Part shown: positions 44,100 through 55,006 of the stretch, piece after piece | Position numbering within the stretch: position 1 is the stretch's first letter | Layout: each line of letters opens with the position of its first letter | NCBI RefSeq assembly: GCF_016801865.2 | Contig: NC_068939.1 | Location: 42,323,114-42,387,113 of the forward strand | Direction of reading: 5' to 3' | Source of the DNA: Culex pipiens pallens | Taxonomy: Eukaryota > Arthropoda > Insecta > Diptera > Culicidae | Length of the DNA: 64,000 bases | Program-made: the position numbers and the translations under genes | Notes under the pieces: model-generated | What the model was told of the DNA's origin: nothing | Databases searched by the model: none | Seen by the model: the letters and a program-made list of their open reading frames with translations, nothing else

Positions 44100-47000
44100 C
44101 ATCTCTCCAATGATAGCAATCATATGACTCCTGTCACCACGCAGCATACATTAGGAAGAGAGAGACAAAAACGAGAGAAAGAGAAAGAGCACGTTGTCTC
44201 GTTCGAGCGGTTGCTTGAGATTGAGGCATTTTTCCTTCGTTTTTGCTTCGTGTTTACGTTCACTGACCGTCGCCAAGCAACGACGGTCATGATAGGCGTT
44301 GTGTGTCAGCGATCAAATATCGTTTTGGGAAATGATCGCTGACAGAAAGTTCTATCGAATATCGAGCAGTCCCATTCAGTGACAGATCCCTTTTCAAGCA
44401 TTGATCTGGAGTGTTCCTTGAAATTCACTAAAACCAAGTACACCAACTAGTAGAGCAACTTTTTGTGAACATTTCTGTTTATTTTCACTTTTTTTAAAAG
44501 TTATGCTATTCCTTTTACAAGCATTTAAAAAAATATTCAAAAATGCATTCTAATCAGTCGAGTGCATTGGGCCACGCCCATTTATCTATTTTCAGCTTAG
44601 TTCAGTTTTTCTTCCATTGCTCTTTTGGGTCTGCTTAGTGCTGCCAAAATTGATGAAATTTTAAGCGAACATTCACGACAAGTAGCATTTATAGAGAAAG
44701 TTTTTTGGCAACACCACAAGCGCTGCTGGTTTTTCTTGAAAAGTCCACGTAATTTATGCACGAGCTTATTTTCGAAATAAAATTTTAACCACCTGATGTG
44801 TGCTTTTTGCATTGTTTTGATTTTTTGTTGTTGTTTTTTTTTTGTGCTTGTGCCCATGACTCAAAAAGCCATTTTGCGTCATTGGTTCGTCTATACAAGT
44901 TTCCATACAAATTATTATTAAAAATTGGTATTGTGAAAATCAGAAATTCAACAATAATTTTTCAAAAGGGCCCACTTTTGTTAGGCAATTTTTAAAAGTT
45001 ATTCTTGAACTTGAAATTTTCAAGATATATTTTTGAAAGGATCCTGTAAAATTCCCTATGAAATTGTCTAAAAAATATTGATTGGAACCACAAAACGAAA
45101 AAAAAACATTAAAAAGGTTTTAAAGGTTATCACACAAATAAGAATCAACATTCAAATGCTAACAATTCAGCAACTAATTATTCGATTTTGAATGTCAAAA
45201 ACTAATAAAATAACTGAAAATTGAATGATTTTTTCCAAAAGAAAACAAAAAATATATATATTTCAGAAAACATTATAAAAGACCTAACTTGTAAAACTTG
45301 CCCTTTTCAATTGTTAGTCTTGAATTCTATGAAAACTTGTCACAGAATGGCTTCTTCTACGCTAACTCACTTGTCCCGACACCTCTTAGATTTGCGAGAC
45401 ACTTCGTCCTACGGGGTAATTTTTGATCGAGGTCCGTTTTTTTATACCTCTTGGCGGAGGGGATCTCTTTAATTTTTTAACATTCAAAAAAGACGTATTC
45501 ACGGTATTGCGGAAGGAAAAAAAAACAAAAAACGGGATGACCCATTGGAGATTTCTACGTAATAATTAGTGTTTCACATTCCTGAGTAAGAATATGTTAG
45601 ATTCAGAATGCTCTATCGGTGAAAATTGCGTTTTTTCAAAAAAAAGTGTTTTCCTAATCTAGTGTCATGAGAGGAGATACATGGTGCCTCAAGTATTTTT
45701 TAATAATTTGTAAATTAGCCTTATTATAATGTTTTGCATTTCTTTTACCTTTAATTTATATAAACCTTAAAAAAAGTATTTTTCAATATTTTTTTTTGAA
45801 TTTTACTTTGTAACAGGCTACATTTGTATAAAAAACTTTTTTTTTCGAAAATAACAATTTTCATCAAAAGAATATTTTGAATCTAAAATATTCTTGCTCA
45901 GGAAGGTGAAACACAACCGTGGTGTTTTCAATAATGTGTAGCCTGAAATGGTGATGATTGGAATTTGGTTTCAAGGGTACTTTTACGTAAAACTAGACGC
46001 CCGATTACATGGCGTACTCAAAATTCCGAAAAAACATATTTGTCAACTAAAAAAAAATACAAAAATAGTTTTAAAACCTATGTCATTTTTCGTTTCTCAA
46101 CTGCAAAAAAATTATTGGCCATGTCTGCATCTGCAATAACCCAGAAGGGTCATCTTTTTTTTAGAACAAAATTTTTCATATTAAAATTTCCTGCTTTTGC
46201 AACTTTGCAGGATTCATTACAATGCTGTACAAAGTAGTAGAACAGATAATAAAAATAACTAAAAATAAAACATTGATAACAATTGGAACACCTATGTAAA
46301 ATTTACCTACATTATTCTCTGAATAAAAAAAATAAAAACAGGCTTGTTTTTTTTTTTGTTATAGAAAAATGGACTACGCCAATCGATTTTATGTCCAATT
46401 TTCTTCAAAATGAGGCCTGGATCGACACTAAAAGGTTTGCGGCTTTTGAGATATCGCAATTTGAAAATGGAGGTTTCTAACAGGTGAAATTTTTGGAGGT
46501 GATGTCAAAAAAGGAGGTAAAGGAGTGATAATCGAAATTCTTGCTTATTTTGATGGTATCAAAAGTCCCACCAAATTTGAGCTTGATCAGAAAATGTTGA
46601 TTTCAATTTTGCACTTTTTTGTGTGTTTTTTTAGGTGAAATGTCCCGTAAATATAAATTTCAACTTTTTCAACTGAAATAAGAATGTCGGTACGAAATTT
46701 TTCACCACCCTAAAGTTTGACTTGACATCTTAAAACAAAACAGACATTTCAACTTATGACAAAATTAGAATCAAATTCAGAATACCTGATCAGAATAAAC
46801 AGTTTGGCAATAGTTTGCATTAGCTGATTTAGTTTTTTGATTGATTTTGTACAAAATAATATAAAATAATTATACAATTTCAAATTATGATAAAAAAATA
46901 AATCTAAATTGCTTTGATTTTATGACACAGGATAGCACACGCGCGACGCCAGTATAAAAAAATAGCGTGCCATTGCCGCCCGGCGACCCGGCAGCGGTGA

Positions 47001-47280
47001 TGGAAAATAAATAAATAATTGAAACAAAACAAAAGCAAAATTCACACCGATATTTATAGACGGAGCCGGGGTGGTAAAAGTGCAGAAGGGCAAAGTAGTG
47101 ATTCCATGTACTATAGCATAAGCTTAATTTGATGGAGCGTGGTACTTATGTTGAAACAAATAAAGTGAATAATTTAGTTAGAAATATTTGAAGTGCAAAT
47201 TTTAAAAAAATATAGAAAAAACTTTGAAAAATGTAATAAAATGTTGGACCTTTCCAAATATAACTCGAATCACTGAAAAG
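44100..47280. repeat. Decayed repeats and AT-rich DNA
   Basis: A diverged arm of the GAGCAATTCTC family lies at about 44860-45110. A decayed copy of the GGGTAATTC-type foldback covers about 45340-46240 (TTCGTCCTACGGGGTAA, GGCGTACTCAAAATTCCG). 46300-47280 holds further diverged fragments, including a TAGCACACGCG word at about 46931 related to the element at 52530. No gene is seen. Confidence 0.5.
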
Positions 47281-49030
47281 AGTTAGATGCCGCCCGGTGT
47301 ATAGTAAACAAGCTTTGCACTAGTGTTTGTTCCGTCCTTTGCCTCTTCTCTAAACATTGTTGCTTTCCTGGGCTGTTAGTATATTTACCAGCTCGGATGG
47401 CACGAGCTTGTTATTATGCGATTCCAGTTTCCGAAGCCAATTGATCGCGGTGGTTAGGTTTCATGGGAGTGTGTGTTGTGCTCTTTTTTTTGTTGTTCTT
47501 GAAGATGAACCAGGAAATTGATTTTTAATTGGTGAGTAATTGTAGTGGGCGTTTCTTTTCCCTTGAACGTAATATGATTTGAAAAAATTAAAACTCTTAA
47601 ATAATTCTTCTTTTTTAAATAAAACCTGAACTTTTTCATTCCCTCAGTCGATTCTACAATCAATACATCAATTATTAATTTGCCACACATACACACACAG
47701 TTTGCCATATGTTATCAGCGAACTTTCCGTTGTTTGAGGAGCCAAGTTTTCTCACAATGGTGAGCTGGGTAAAAAGGGGAGGATTTTTCTCGCCGTGTCG
47801 TTGCATTAATCAGAAAGACTAGCGCAAATTGCAGGTGACGCGCGAGGCGCTTAATATTTCATGCAAGGCAAATTAAAAATTCAACTCTTTGTTCTTTTTA
47901 AAAGGAGAGTAATTACGTGAAGAGAAGAAAACTTTTATGTTGAAGTGGATACCTTTTGAAAAGCAGATATAATAGTTGATATTTTAGAATTTGTCTTTGC
48001 TCTGTCTTTTAAAATTTAGAATATTATGATTGATTTACAATTTCAATTAATTTTAAAGTTATCTATTCAGAATTAAAAAAAAAGAAATGAGCAGGTTCGA
48101 AATAAAAGAACATCAACTTAAAATTGTGGAAAATCATGCTTTATCCCTATTACCTGTTGTAAAATGAAACAGCTGTTTAAAAGTTAATGAAGACATCATC
48201 ATTATTATTCCTAAGTACACGAGGAATTTAACAACCACGACGCATAAAATGTGCTCTCCTTTCACCGGTTGCCATCTCTTCCGGGTACGCACCCTAGCTG
48301 GTTCGAAAATCTGCTCCGATAAATGGTACGCTACGCGTTATCTTCCAGCTGGCTTCTTTTGCGCGCTGAATTAAATATGCTCAATTTGGTTTATACTTTA
48401 CGTTTATTACATACAGTCAGCCTTCCACCCGTCTCGCCTTGGGTTGCCATGGAATACAATCTGGCCCCAAGGTTCCAAAACATATTGCGATTAACCCTTA
48501 AATTGGAAAATTAAAATATATTCTGACATGATAAGTTTTTTAAAAATCACAAATTTATTACAATAAAATCAATGTTTTATTTTTTTAAAATCAAACTTCA
48601 AATAAAAAAGTACAATCAAGGGTTAACCCATGCCGAAACCCTCAACCGCACCGGAACGATTATTGTGTGCAAACAGAAAAAAAACGGGTGATAATGGTAA
48701 TGATTGCAAAAATAAACATCTCTGCTTGGATTCGAGCTTCAGCGGTTATTGGATTGCAATAAAAAAAAATGCTAAATTTCATATCATTTTTGCCCTCATC
48801 CAAATTGAACCTGGGAAAGGTAAACTTTCCAGAATCGTCCCACGGGGACAACGGAGTGGTTTACCACTAAAACCAAACAGGGTGGTGGCTTTATCGGCTT
48901 CTCTACTGGTTCCCCGGTAGAGCTTAACAAACTGGGTCAACCCCCTCTGACAAAGTGTTAAAATAACAATCTACCTACGAAATAGTTCGCGGTTTTCCGG
49001 AGAAGTGACACCTCTTTGTATGGTTTTATA
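47280..49030. other. Partly unique DNA; no gene recognised
   Basis: 47280-47880 and 48230-49010 are largely non-repetitive and somewhat GC-richer. ORFs up to 96 codons (48630-48920) have no recognisable domain. They might carry regulatory DNA of the surrounding transcription unit. Confidence 0.3.
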
Positions 49031-49040
49031 GGGTGTAGAT

Positions 49041-49413
49041 CAGGCCTGCCCAACCTTTTCGGCTCAATTTTCACATTTTTGATCGTCAAAATTACAATTG
49101 TTGATTTTTTCATGGTTTTTTTTATGGAATCGGTTCTCAGATGACCAGTGAACATAACTTTACCAAAAGTTTGAAAAAATATTTATACAAGTCGTTTTTA
49201 TCTACATTTTACGTCAAAAATCAATCCGGCCCGCGGGCTGGACCAATTTTTCACTTAAAACTTACATAAAATATTTTTTCAAACTTTTATTAAAGTTATG
49301 TTCACTGGTTCTCAGATGAACCGATTCCATCAAAGAAACCATGAAAAAATCAACAATTGTAATTTTGACGATCAAAAATGTGAAAATTGAGCCGAAAAGG
49401 TTGGGCAGGCCTG
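49041..49413. mobile_element. hAT-type MITE, CAGGCCTGCCCAACC ends, perfect 8-bp TSD
   Basis: This 373-bp element has ends CAGGCCTGCCCAACCTTTTC and exact inverse, flanked by GTGTAGAT at 49033-49040 and 49414-49421. The inverted arms extend about 140 bp (to the words AACATAACTTTA and TAAAGTTATGTT), around a centre with ATCCGGCCCGCGGGC. CAGG-type ends with an 8-bp duplication are classical for hAT. A perfect duplication indicates a recent insertion. Confidence 0.94.
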
Positions 49414-49429
49414 GTGTAGATTATACGTC

Positions 49430-50760
49430 AGAACGTGATTTTAACTATGGCAAAATTAGGATATTTAAATATGTTTTCTACACTGCCGTGTTTTGCCACA
49501 AATTCTTTTTATTAATATTGTATTTTAATATTTACATAAAGCTTTTATTCAAGATTTTGTATTTTTGAACAGTTTTTCAAAAAGTCTGAAATATAATTTG
49601 TTTGAATTTCGAGGAAATATGGGACAATTATCCGTAATCGCTTGTCTTTGCTTTTTCTTAACACACATTTTTTTCTGAATCCTTTTTAAAGGCCACATTC
49701 CAACATTCCATCAAAATGTCACGAGCTATGTCAACGAGACAAAAAAACTTGTAAATTTTATTTCGCTTTCGCCGACCTTCAAGGTCTGTTTTTTCCTCAA
49801 AATACACAATCATCCGGAGGTTTTCCACTTCATAACAGTCCACTCTGGCGTACGCTGAAAACTCTTATTAAAGTCGCTTTATTCTGTGGCTTTCCATTGC
49901 CCACGGCCCTTTCCAGTCCTCCAAACATCTTGCTAAAGCCAGAATCACAGCAGAAGGAATCTAAAGGAGTCTAAAGCACTTCATAATGGCCAAGGAAAAA
50001 TTCTAAATTTTCCGCCCCTGTCAGCCTCCAGCCATAGACATTTTTTTTCCACTTCAGATGCACAAATTACCCATTTCTTTTCAAGCAAATTGCTTGCCCC
50101 GGGGAGATCCGCTTCAACTTTAGTCATTACTGGCAACACTGAAAGAGACAATGCTTGGAATTTTCCCTTTAGAACAGCTTCTCATGAATAAAATTCCTCT
50201 ATCAGAAAACTGCCATAGTTCACCAACCCCAACTTATTGACTTTTCGGCGACTAAATATTCCAAATAATTTCACGCTCAAAGGAAACCCAACCCATTTGC
50301 CACCGGCACTGTCATCTTCTGTTCGCAAAAAAAATCCTCCGAGAAAAGCCACCCATGATGTACAAAGTGCCGTTCACTCAGTGAATACAAAGACCGCGCA
50401 CACCCACCCTACTTAGAGTTGCTGTAGAGGACGTCCTCCAGCCCGCGAATTTTCCCGGCCCTGCCCCAGATCGGGCCCCACCAAAAACGACGAGTAGCAC
50501 AAATATTTTCCAATGTTTGCCTTGGCGCGAGATGACGCGGGCAGGGTGTCGAATCATCAAAAAAAGAAACCTGATTTAGAATGTTCTTGTTTTTTTTTTA
50601 ATTTATTTTCAATCAATGATCAAAAACAAATAAATTTTATAATATTAATTAAACAAGTAACTTTCAAGTAATTTTTTAGGCATGAATTTTAGAAAATAAT
50701 AATTTTGACTGGTCTTTCTATTTTTTTGATTAATTTAAATGCTTAAATTTAAATAAATCA
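49430..50760. other. Mostly unique DNA; no gene recognised
   Basis: 49640-50570 is repeat-free and moderately GC-rich with short ORFs only. The ends of the interval are AT-rich. Nothing can be assigned. Confidence 0.3.
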
Positions 50761-50770
50761 ATTGCATATA

Positions 50771-52036
50771 GAGCAATTCTCTACCAAAACCGGAAATGGA
50801 TTTTTTTTGTATTTTTTTGATTTGGCTCAAACTTTGGGCCTTCCCTTTGACCAAATAAGCTATTTTGTGTGATCGGTTCATCCAAACAAGTCTCCATACA
50901 ATTTTGGCTGCTGTCCATACAAAAATGGTATGTAAATATTCAAACAGCTGTAACTTTTGAGTGAATTTTCTGATCAATTTGGTGTCTTCGGCAAAGTTGT
51001 AGGTATTGTTGAGGACAATTGAGAAAAAAATATGTACACGGAAAAAAAATTGCAGGGCCAAACATTGAATATTACGCCCATTTGAAATGTTAATCTTGAT
51101 TTAATTTTTTTCAAAATATTTTTTTCGAAAAGATCGGAAAATTTCACGAATGTTTCATGTATTAACATTGAAAATCGGACCATTATTTGCTGAGATATCG
51201 ACATTAGAAAAAGGTGGGTTGTTTTGGTGAGACTTAGAAAACTTCAATTTTCGTGTTTCTTTTTCTTAAAGCGGCTGTATCTCAGCAACCCGAGGTCCAA
51301 TCTTCAATGTCTCTTAGACAATTTTATAGCAAATTTTCTGAACTTTTCAAAAAAAATATTTTTAGAAATGGTCGCTCATGGTCACTATTTTTAAAAATCG
51401 AAAAACTGCAAATATTTTGCTAAAATCAAACTTTCGGTGGCTATATCTTGAAAACGAAGCCCTTTATCAAAAAAATTGTAAAGTAGTTTTCGATTGCAAA
51501 TTCAATTTTGCATTAAAAAATAACTTCAAATTTGTTTTTGCATGAAATTTGGATTTTTTTCCAAAAATCACTATTTTTCAGAAAATCACAACTTGGCGGC
51601 AGATTTTTTGACCATGTTTCTCTATAGCTCAAAAGTTGCGGATTTTAGTCCCCTAAAACATATCAAAAAATCTCGAAAATCAAAAAATACGTATTTTGGG
51701 AAATTGAGTTTTAGTGAAAAAAAAGTTGATAAAAAAATCTGCAATTTTTTTTTCCGTGTACCTATTTTTTTCTCAATTGTCCTCAACAATACCTACAACT
51801 TTGCCGAAGACACCAAATTGATCAGAAAATTCACTCAAAAGTTACAGCTGTTTGAATATTTACATACCATTTTTGTATGGACAGCAGCCAAAATTGTATG
51901 GAGACTTGTATGGGTGAATCAATGACACAAAATAGCTTATTTGGTCATAGGGAAGGCCCTCACAAAGTTTGAGCCAAATCAAAAAATACAAAAAATAAAA
52001 ATGGTCGAAATCGGCCGATTTCGTAGAGAGTTGCTC
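50771..52036. mobile_element. Foldback element, GAGCAATTCTCTACC ends, 4-bp TSD TATA (copy B)
   Basis: This 1,266-bp member is flanked by TATA at 50767-50770 and 52037-52040. It is asymmetric: the left arm is only about 285 bp (50771 to about 51055), while the right part retains the full arm sequence seen in copy A. It is therefore an internal deletion derivative that removed most of one arm. The words GGTGTCTTCGGCAAAGTTG and CAACCCGAGGTCCAATC identify the family. Confidence 0.9.
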
Positions 52037-52323
52037 TATATTAAAAGCACACATTGGTAGTGTGAGAAATAAAATATTCTACAAGAGATGGTTAAACTTC
52101 ATCATTATCCAAATGATATGTCGATGCAAAAAGATATAAAAAAAATTGACCAAGTTATTTACATCGAAAATTTCATAGAAACATTTAAATCGCTTGATAT
52201 TTGTAAAATTTGTCAACATTTAACTTAATTGAATGCTTTGTTTCTCATTTATCTACTTTGATCAAATACAAAAAATTTCAAAAGCACTCAATTTGTGAAC
52301 TGTTTTTGCATGCCGGTGTGTTT

Positions 52324-52399
52324 CGATGCCGGTGTGCTCTTTTGTACCAAGCTTGCTGGGATTCCTATCTAGATAGAACAAGAGAGCACACTGTCATCG
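52324..52399. repeat. Short palindromic element (CGATGCCGGTGTGCTC arms)
   Basis: 22-nt arms at 52324-52345 and 52378-52399 pair with a few mismatches around a loop containing AAGCTTGCTGG. Arm and loop are related to the hairpin at 7791-7880. Confidence 0.6.
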
Positions 52400-52529
52400 T
52401 TTTGTTTCAACATTTGGATGAAAAATAGAGTTTGAAAATGCACTTTACACCAGTCCAGTTGTTTTGCAATCATTGGTTTTCAAAATATCTAAACATCGTC
52501 GAAAAAAATTGTCGCGGAGAAAAAGAACT

Positions 52530-53050
52530 ATTTCGACGTCGTCGTGCTATCTTGTCGCACCCGCCATTTCGACGTTCCGAGAAAAACACGTTTTAATGTT
52601 TGACCTTGAGTAAACAAAAACTAGAGCGCGCATTGTAAACACTAACAATCACGTTTTGTTTGGCTGACCATTCTGTGCATTATCCCAAAGTTTGGTTGAA
52701 GTTGGTTGCCGGAGACCCGAGTTATAATTACAAATGTTTACGGTAGCCTAACTTGTACGTGCGTCAAACGCGTTCTGACCTGAAATCTGTTTGGCCAGTT
52801 GTCGCACTTACACCAATTTTCAGGGAGTGACAAGATAGCACGACGAGATTGAAACTTCTTTCATATGTAAAGTGACAAAAATGAACGGAGTTTTTTCGGT
52901 TTTTATTGCATTTCTCAGGATTGTAATCGAATTTTGGGGATCTGTGAAGGTCAAAAGGTGAGGCATTGTGAGCTGCACAAAATGGCGTTCTTAACTCAAT
53001 TTGTCCCAAAATGCACGTACGACAAGTTAGCACGACGGCGACGATTTGCG
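52530..53050. mobile_element. Diverged TIR element, CGTCGTGCTATCTTGTCGCAC ends
   Basis: CGTCGTCGTGCTATCTTGTC at about 52540 faces an inverted, slightly diverged copy at about 53020-53045, and an internal inverted copy (GTGACAAGATAGCACGACG) at about 52828. The same TAGCACA word recurs near 18213 and 46931. It is an old element with no clear duplication. The flanks (52430-52510, 53060-53150) are GGCCGTTGCAAAT-family remnants. Confidence 0.5.
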
Positions 53051-53321
53051 GTACTGTACGTTTGAATTTCATAAAACTTCAAAATATTTTTAAACAACCC
53101 CAAACATGCTAAATATGATTATAATTGTAAGAAAATACATTTCAGATTGTTTGAGCCGATTTTGAAGGAGGAGGGAGGAGGGGGGTTTCAATAGTTGTGA
53201 GAAATATTTGAATCATTCAATTTTAAAGTGACATGATCAAATTAGAAGTTATGAAATTTCCAAAACGTGACGAAAAAGTTTCTATTATGGGTAATTCTTT
53301 GTCATGTGGGTTTACCAAATT

Positions 53322-53690
53322 TCGACTTTGTCTGTGATATGTGACAGAACACTCCAATGCTTAACAACCCTACAGAAAAAAAATCCTGTGAAATTTGCCC
53401 GGAAAATGGTCAAATTTTCACTTTTCTGAAAATCGCCTTATAAAATCCAGGTTTCGTGCTAACTAACTATTTTGACAGCTGGAAAACCCACCTTACCTTA
53501 CTAATCTACATTCCTTGCCAATCGTCTTCACCATGACAACCTGATTTTGATATTCTACTTTCGATCGTTTCACACACAAACGAATGAGTGCTACGCAAAG
53601 TCACTCACACAGTCATTGACTTCCCTCTAGAAATACAATCGCTCAGAGAACGGTCGTTTGACATTCTACCGAGATTCCACTCACGGTGTG
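53322..53690. repeat. Dispersed repeat, copy 2, interrupted by an insertion
   Basis: Matches 43906-44097 but is split at about 53358-53518 by roughly 160 bp. CCAAT(G) occurs on both sides of the break, as a short duplication would. The inserted piece contains TTTTCTGAAAATCGCC and has no recognisable ends. Confidence 0.6.
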
Positions 53691-54540
53691 TTTTGTAGAA
53701 CAAACTAATGATAAAAATTCTGTATGTCTGATATTTGGCACCGTCAAAGAAGGGCTCTTTCCCGAAATTTTGCGGGGTATACCGAAATAGTTCGTCGAGG
53801 GGTCTGGAGCATCTTTTTTTTTTTTGAAGATTATTATTCGATTTTATGGGATGTTTATTCAAAAAGTCACAGAATTGGATAGTAATTGCATTCAGAAATT
53901 TGAATTTTGTTAAAAAGCTGTATAAGAGGCATCTTTGATTTAAAAATTTAAAAATAAACATTATTAAACCGGTTGTTCAAGTTTTTCCAATGAATGATTG
54001 AATTTATGCCATTATTTGTTTTGCCTAATGATTGTTTTGAAAAATTAAGAAGAGAAGGGGAGGAAATATAAATTTCTATTAAAATTTGTAGAACAACTCT
54101 TACCCATACACAGCTTTTGTACTAGTGAAGATTTACAAGAAAATATCAGCAGTTTGTTATCAATTTTGTGAAATTTTTACATGCTGAATTCGGATTGAGT
54201 TTATTAAATAATATTTATAAATATTCAAAGTAGACACCGTGTTATGGAACTCATCTCCCCGCCATTTTCTCCTACAACCAGTGAAATTTTCTTTATTGCC
54301 TCCTGTTTAGAGGATAAACCTCTTAAACTATACACAAATTTCTTACTTTAAATCATATTCATTAGAAAGACAATTATAACAATGGTTTTAACTCATAATT
54401 TGAAATTATGTTAGGGTAAATAACAATACGGACGGAAAGAGAAACTTTTACCCTAACCCCCATATATCTCTGTAGCAAACTTGGTCTCTTCCACTCTATA
54501 GTTTATTGCTTCCGTCACTAACAATAGTTTTTTTTCTCCC
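53690..54540. other. AT-rich DNA upstream of the Itpr 5' UTR
   Basis: No gene is seen. From about 54500 a long pyrimidine tract leads to the acceptor at 54555. Confidence 0.4.
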
Positions 54541-54555
54541 TTTTTTTTATTCCAG

Positions 54556-54905
54556 ATGCACTATTCCCGCGACAACGCCAGCTTTGCCACCGTCCCCGGC
54601 GTCATCGCCACTTGAAGATGCCGCTGCTGCCGGCAGCGTTATTGTTTGGCCACGAATCGTGCCAATCGTGCCAACAGGCGGCCTCCACTCCCAGGGCCTC
54701 TCGTGTGTGGGAGGATGCTCAAGTCAGCAAAATTTGCCGTGATTTTCAGTGAAAAGGACGCAATAGTTGATGTGTGTGTGTGTTTTGTCCCCGCCAGAAA
54801 TTGTGATCTAGGTTAAGGTTTTTTTTGCGAGTGATTGATTGTGTCGTTTATTATTTGTGAGATTTTTTCCTTCTGTTTTGATTGTGAAAAGAAAAGGTCG
54901 CAAAC
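54556..54905 (+). promoter_or_regulatory. Itpr 5' UTR segment with three upstream ORFs
   Basis: A strong polypyrimidine tract and TTATTCCAG at 54547-54555 form a good splice acceptor, so this is probably an internal 5' UTR exon joined to an upstream non-coding exon. Three uORFs precede the main start: 54556-54615 (19 codons, beginning exactly at the acceptor), 54618-54752 (44 codons) and 54770-54811 (13 codons). All terminate before the main ATG at 54906. They could dampen or gate translation of the receptor. A second weak acceptor (CCCGCCAG) lies at about 54790-54797. Confidence 0.6.
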
Positions 54906-55006
54906 ATGGGCGACAGCACGATGGGGTCGGTCAGCTTTCTCCACCTGGGGGACATTGTGTCCCTCTACTCGGAGGGAAGCATTTCCGGATTCCTGAGCAC
55001 TCTGGG
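54906..55006 (+). CDS. Itpr: Itpr coding exon 1
   Basis: Encodes residues 1-33 plus two bases of codon 34. The ATG lies in a good context (CAAACATGG) and the protein begins MGDSTMGSVSFLHLGD, as in dipteran IP3 receptors. The donor is GG|GTAAGTG at 55007. The intron to the next exon is 3.6 kb and carries a foldback transposon. Confidence 0.95.
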
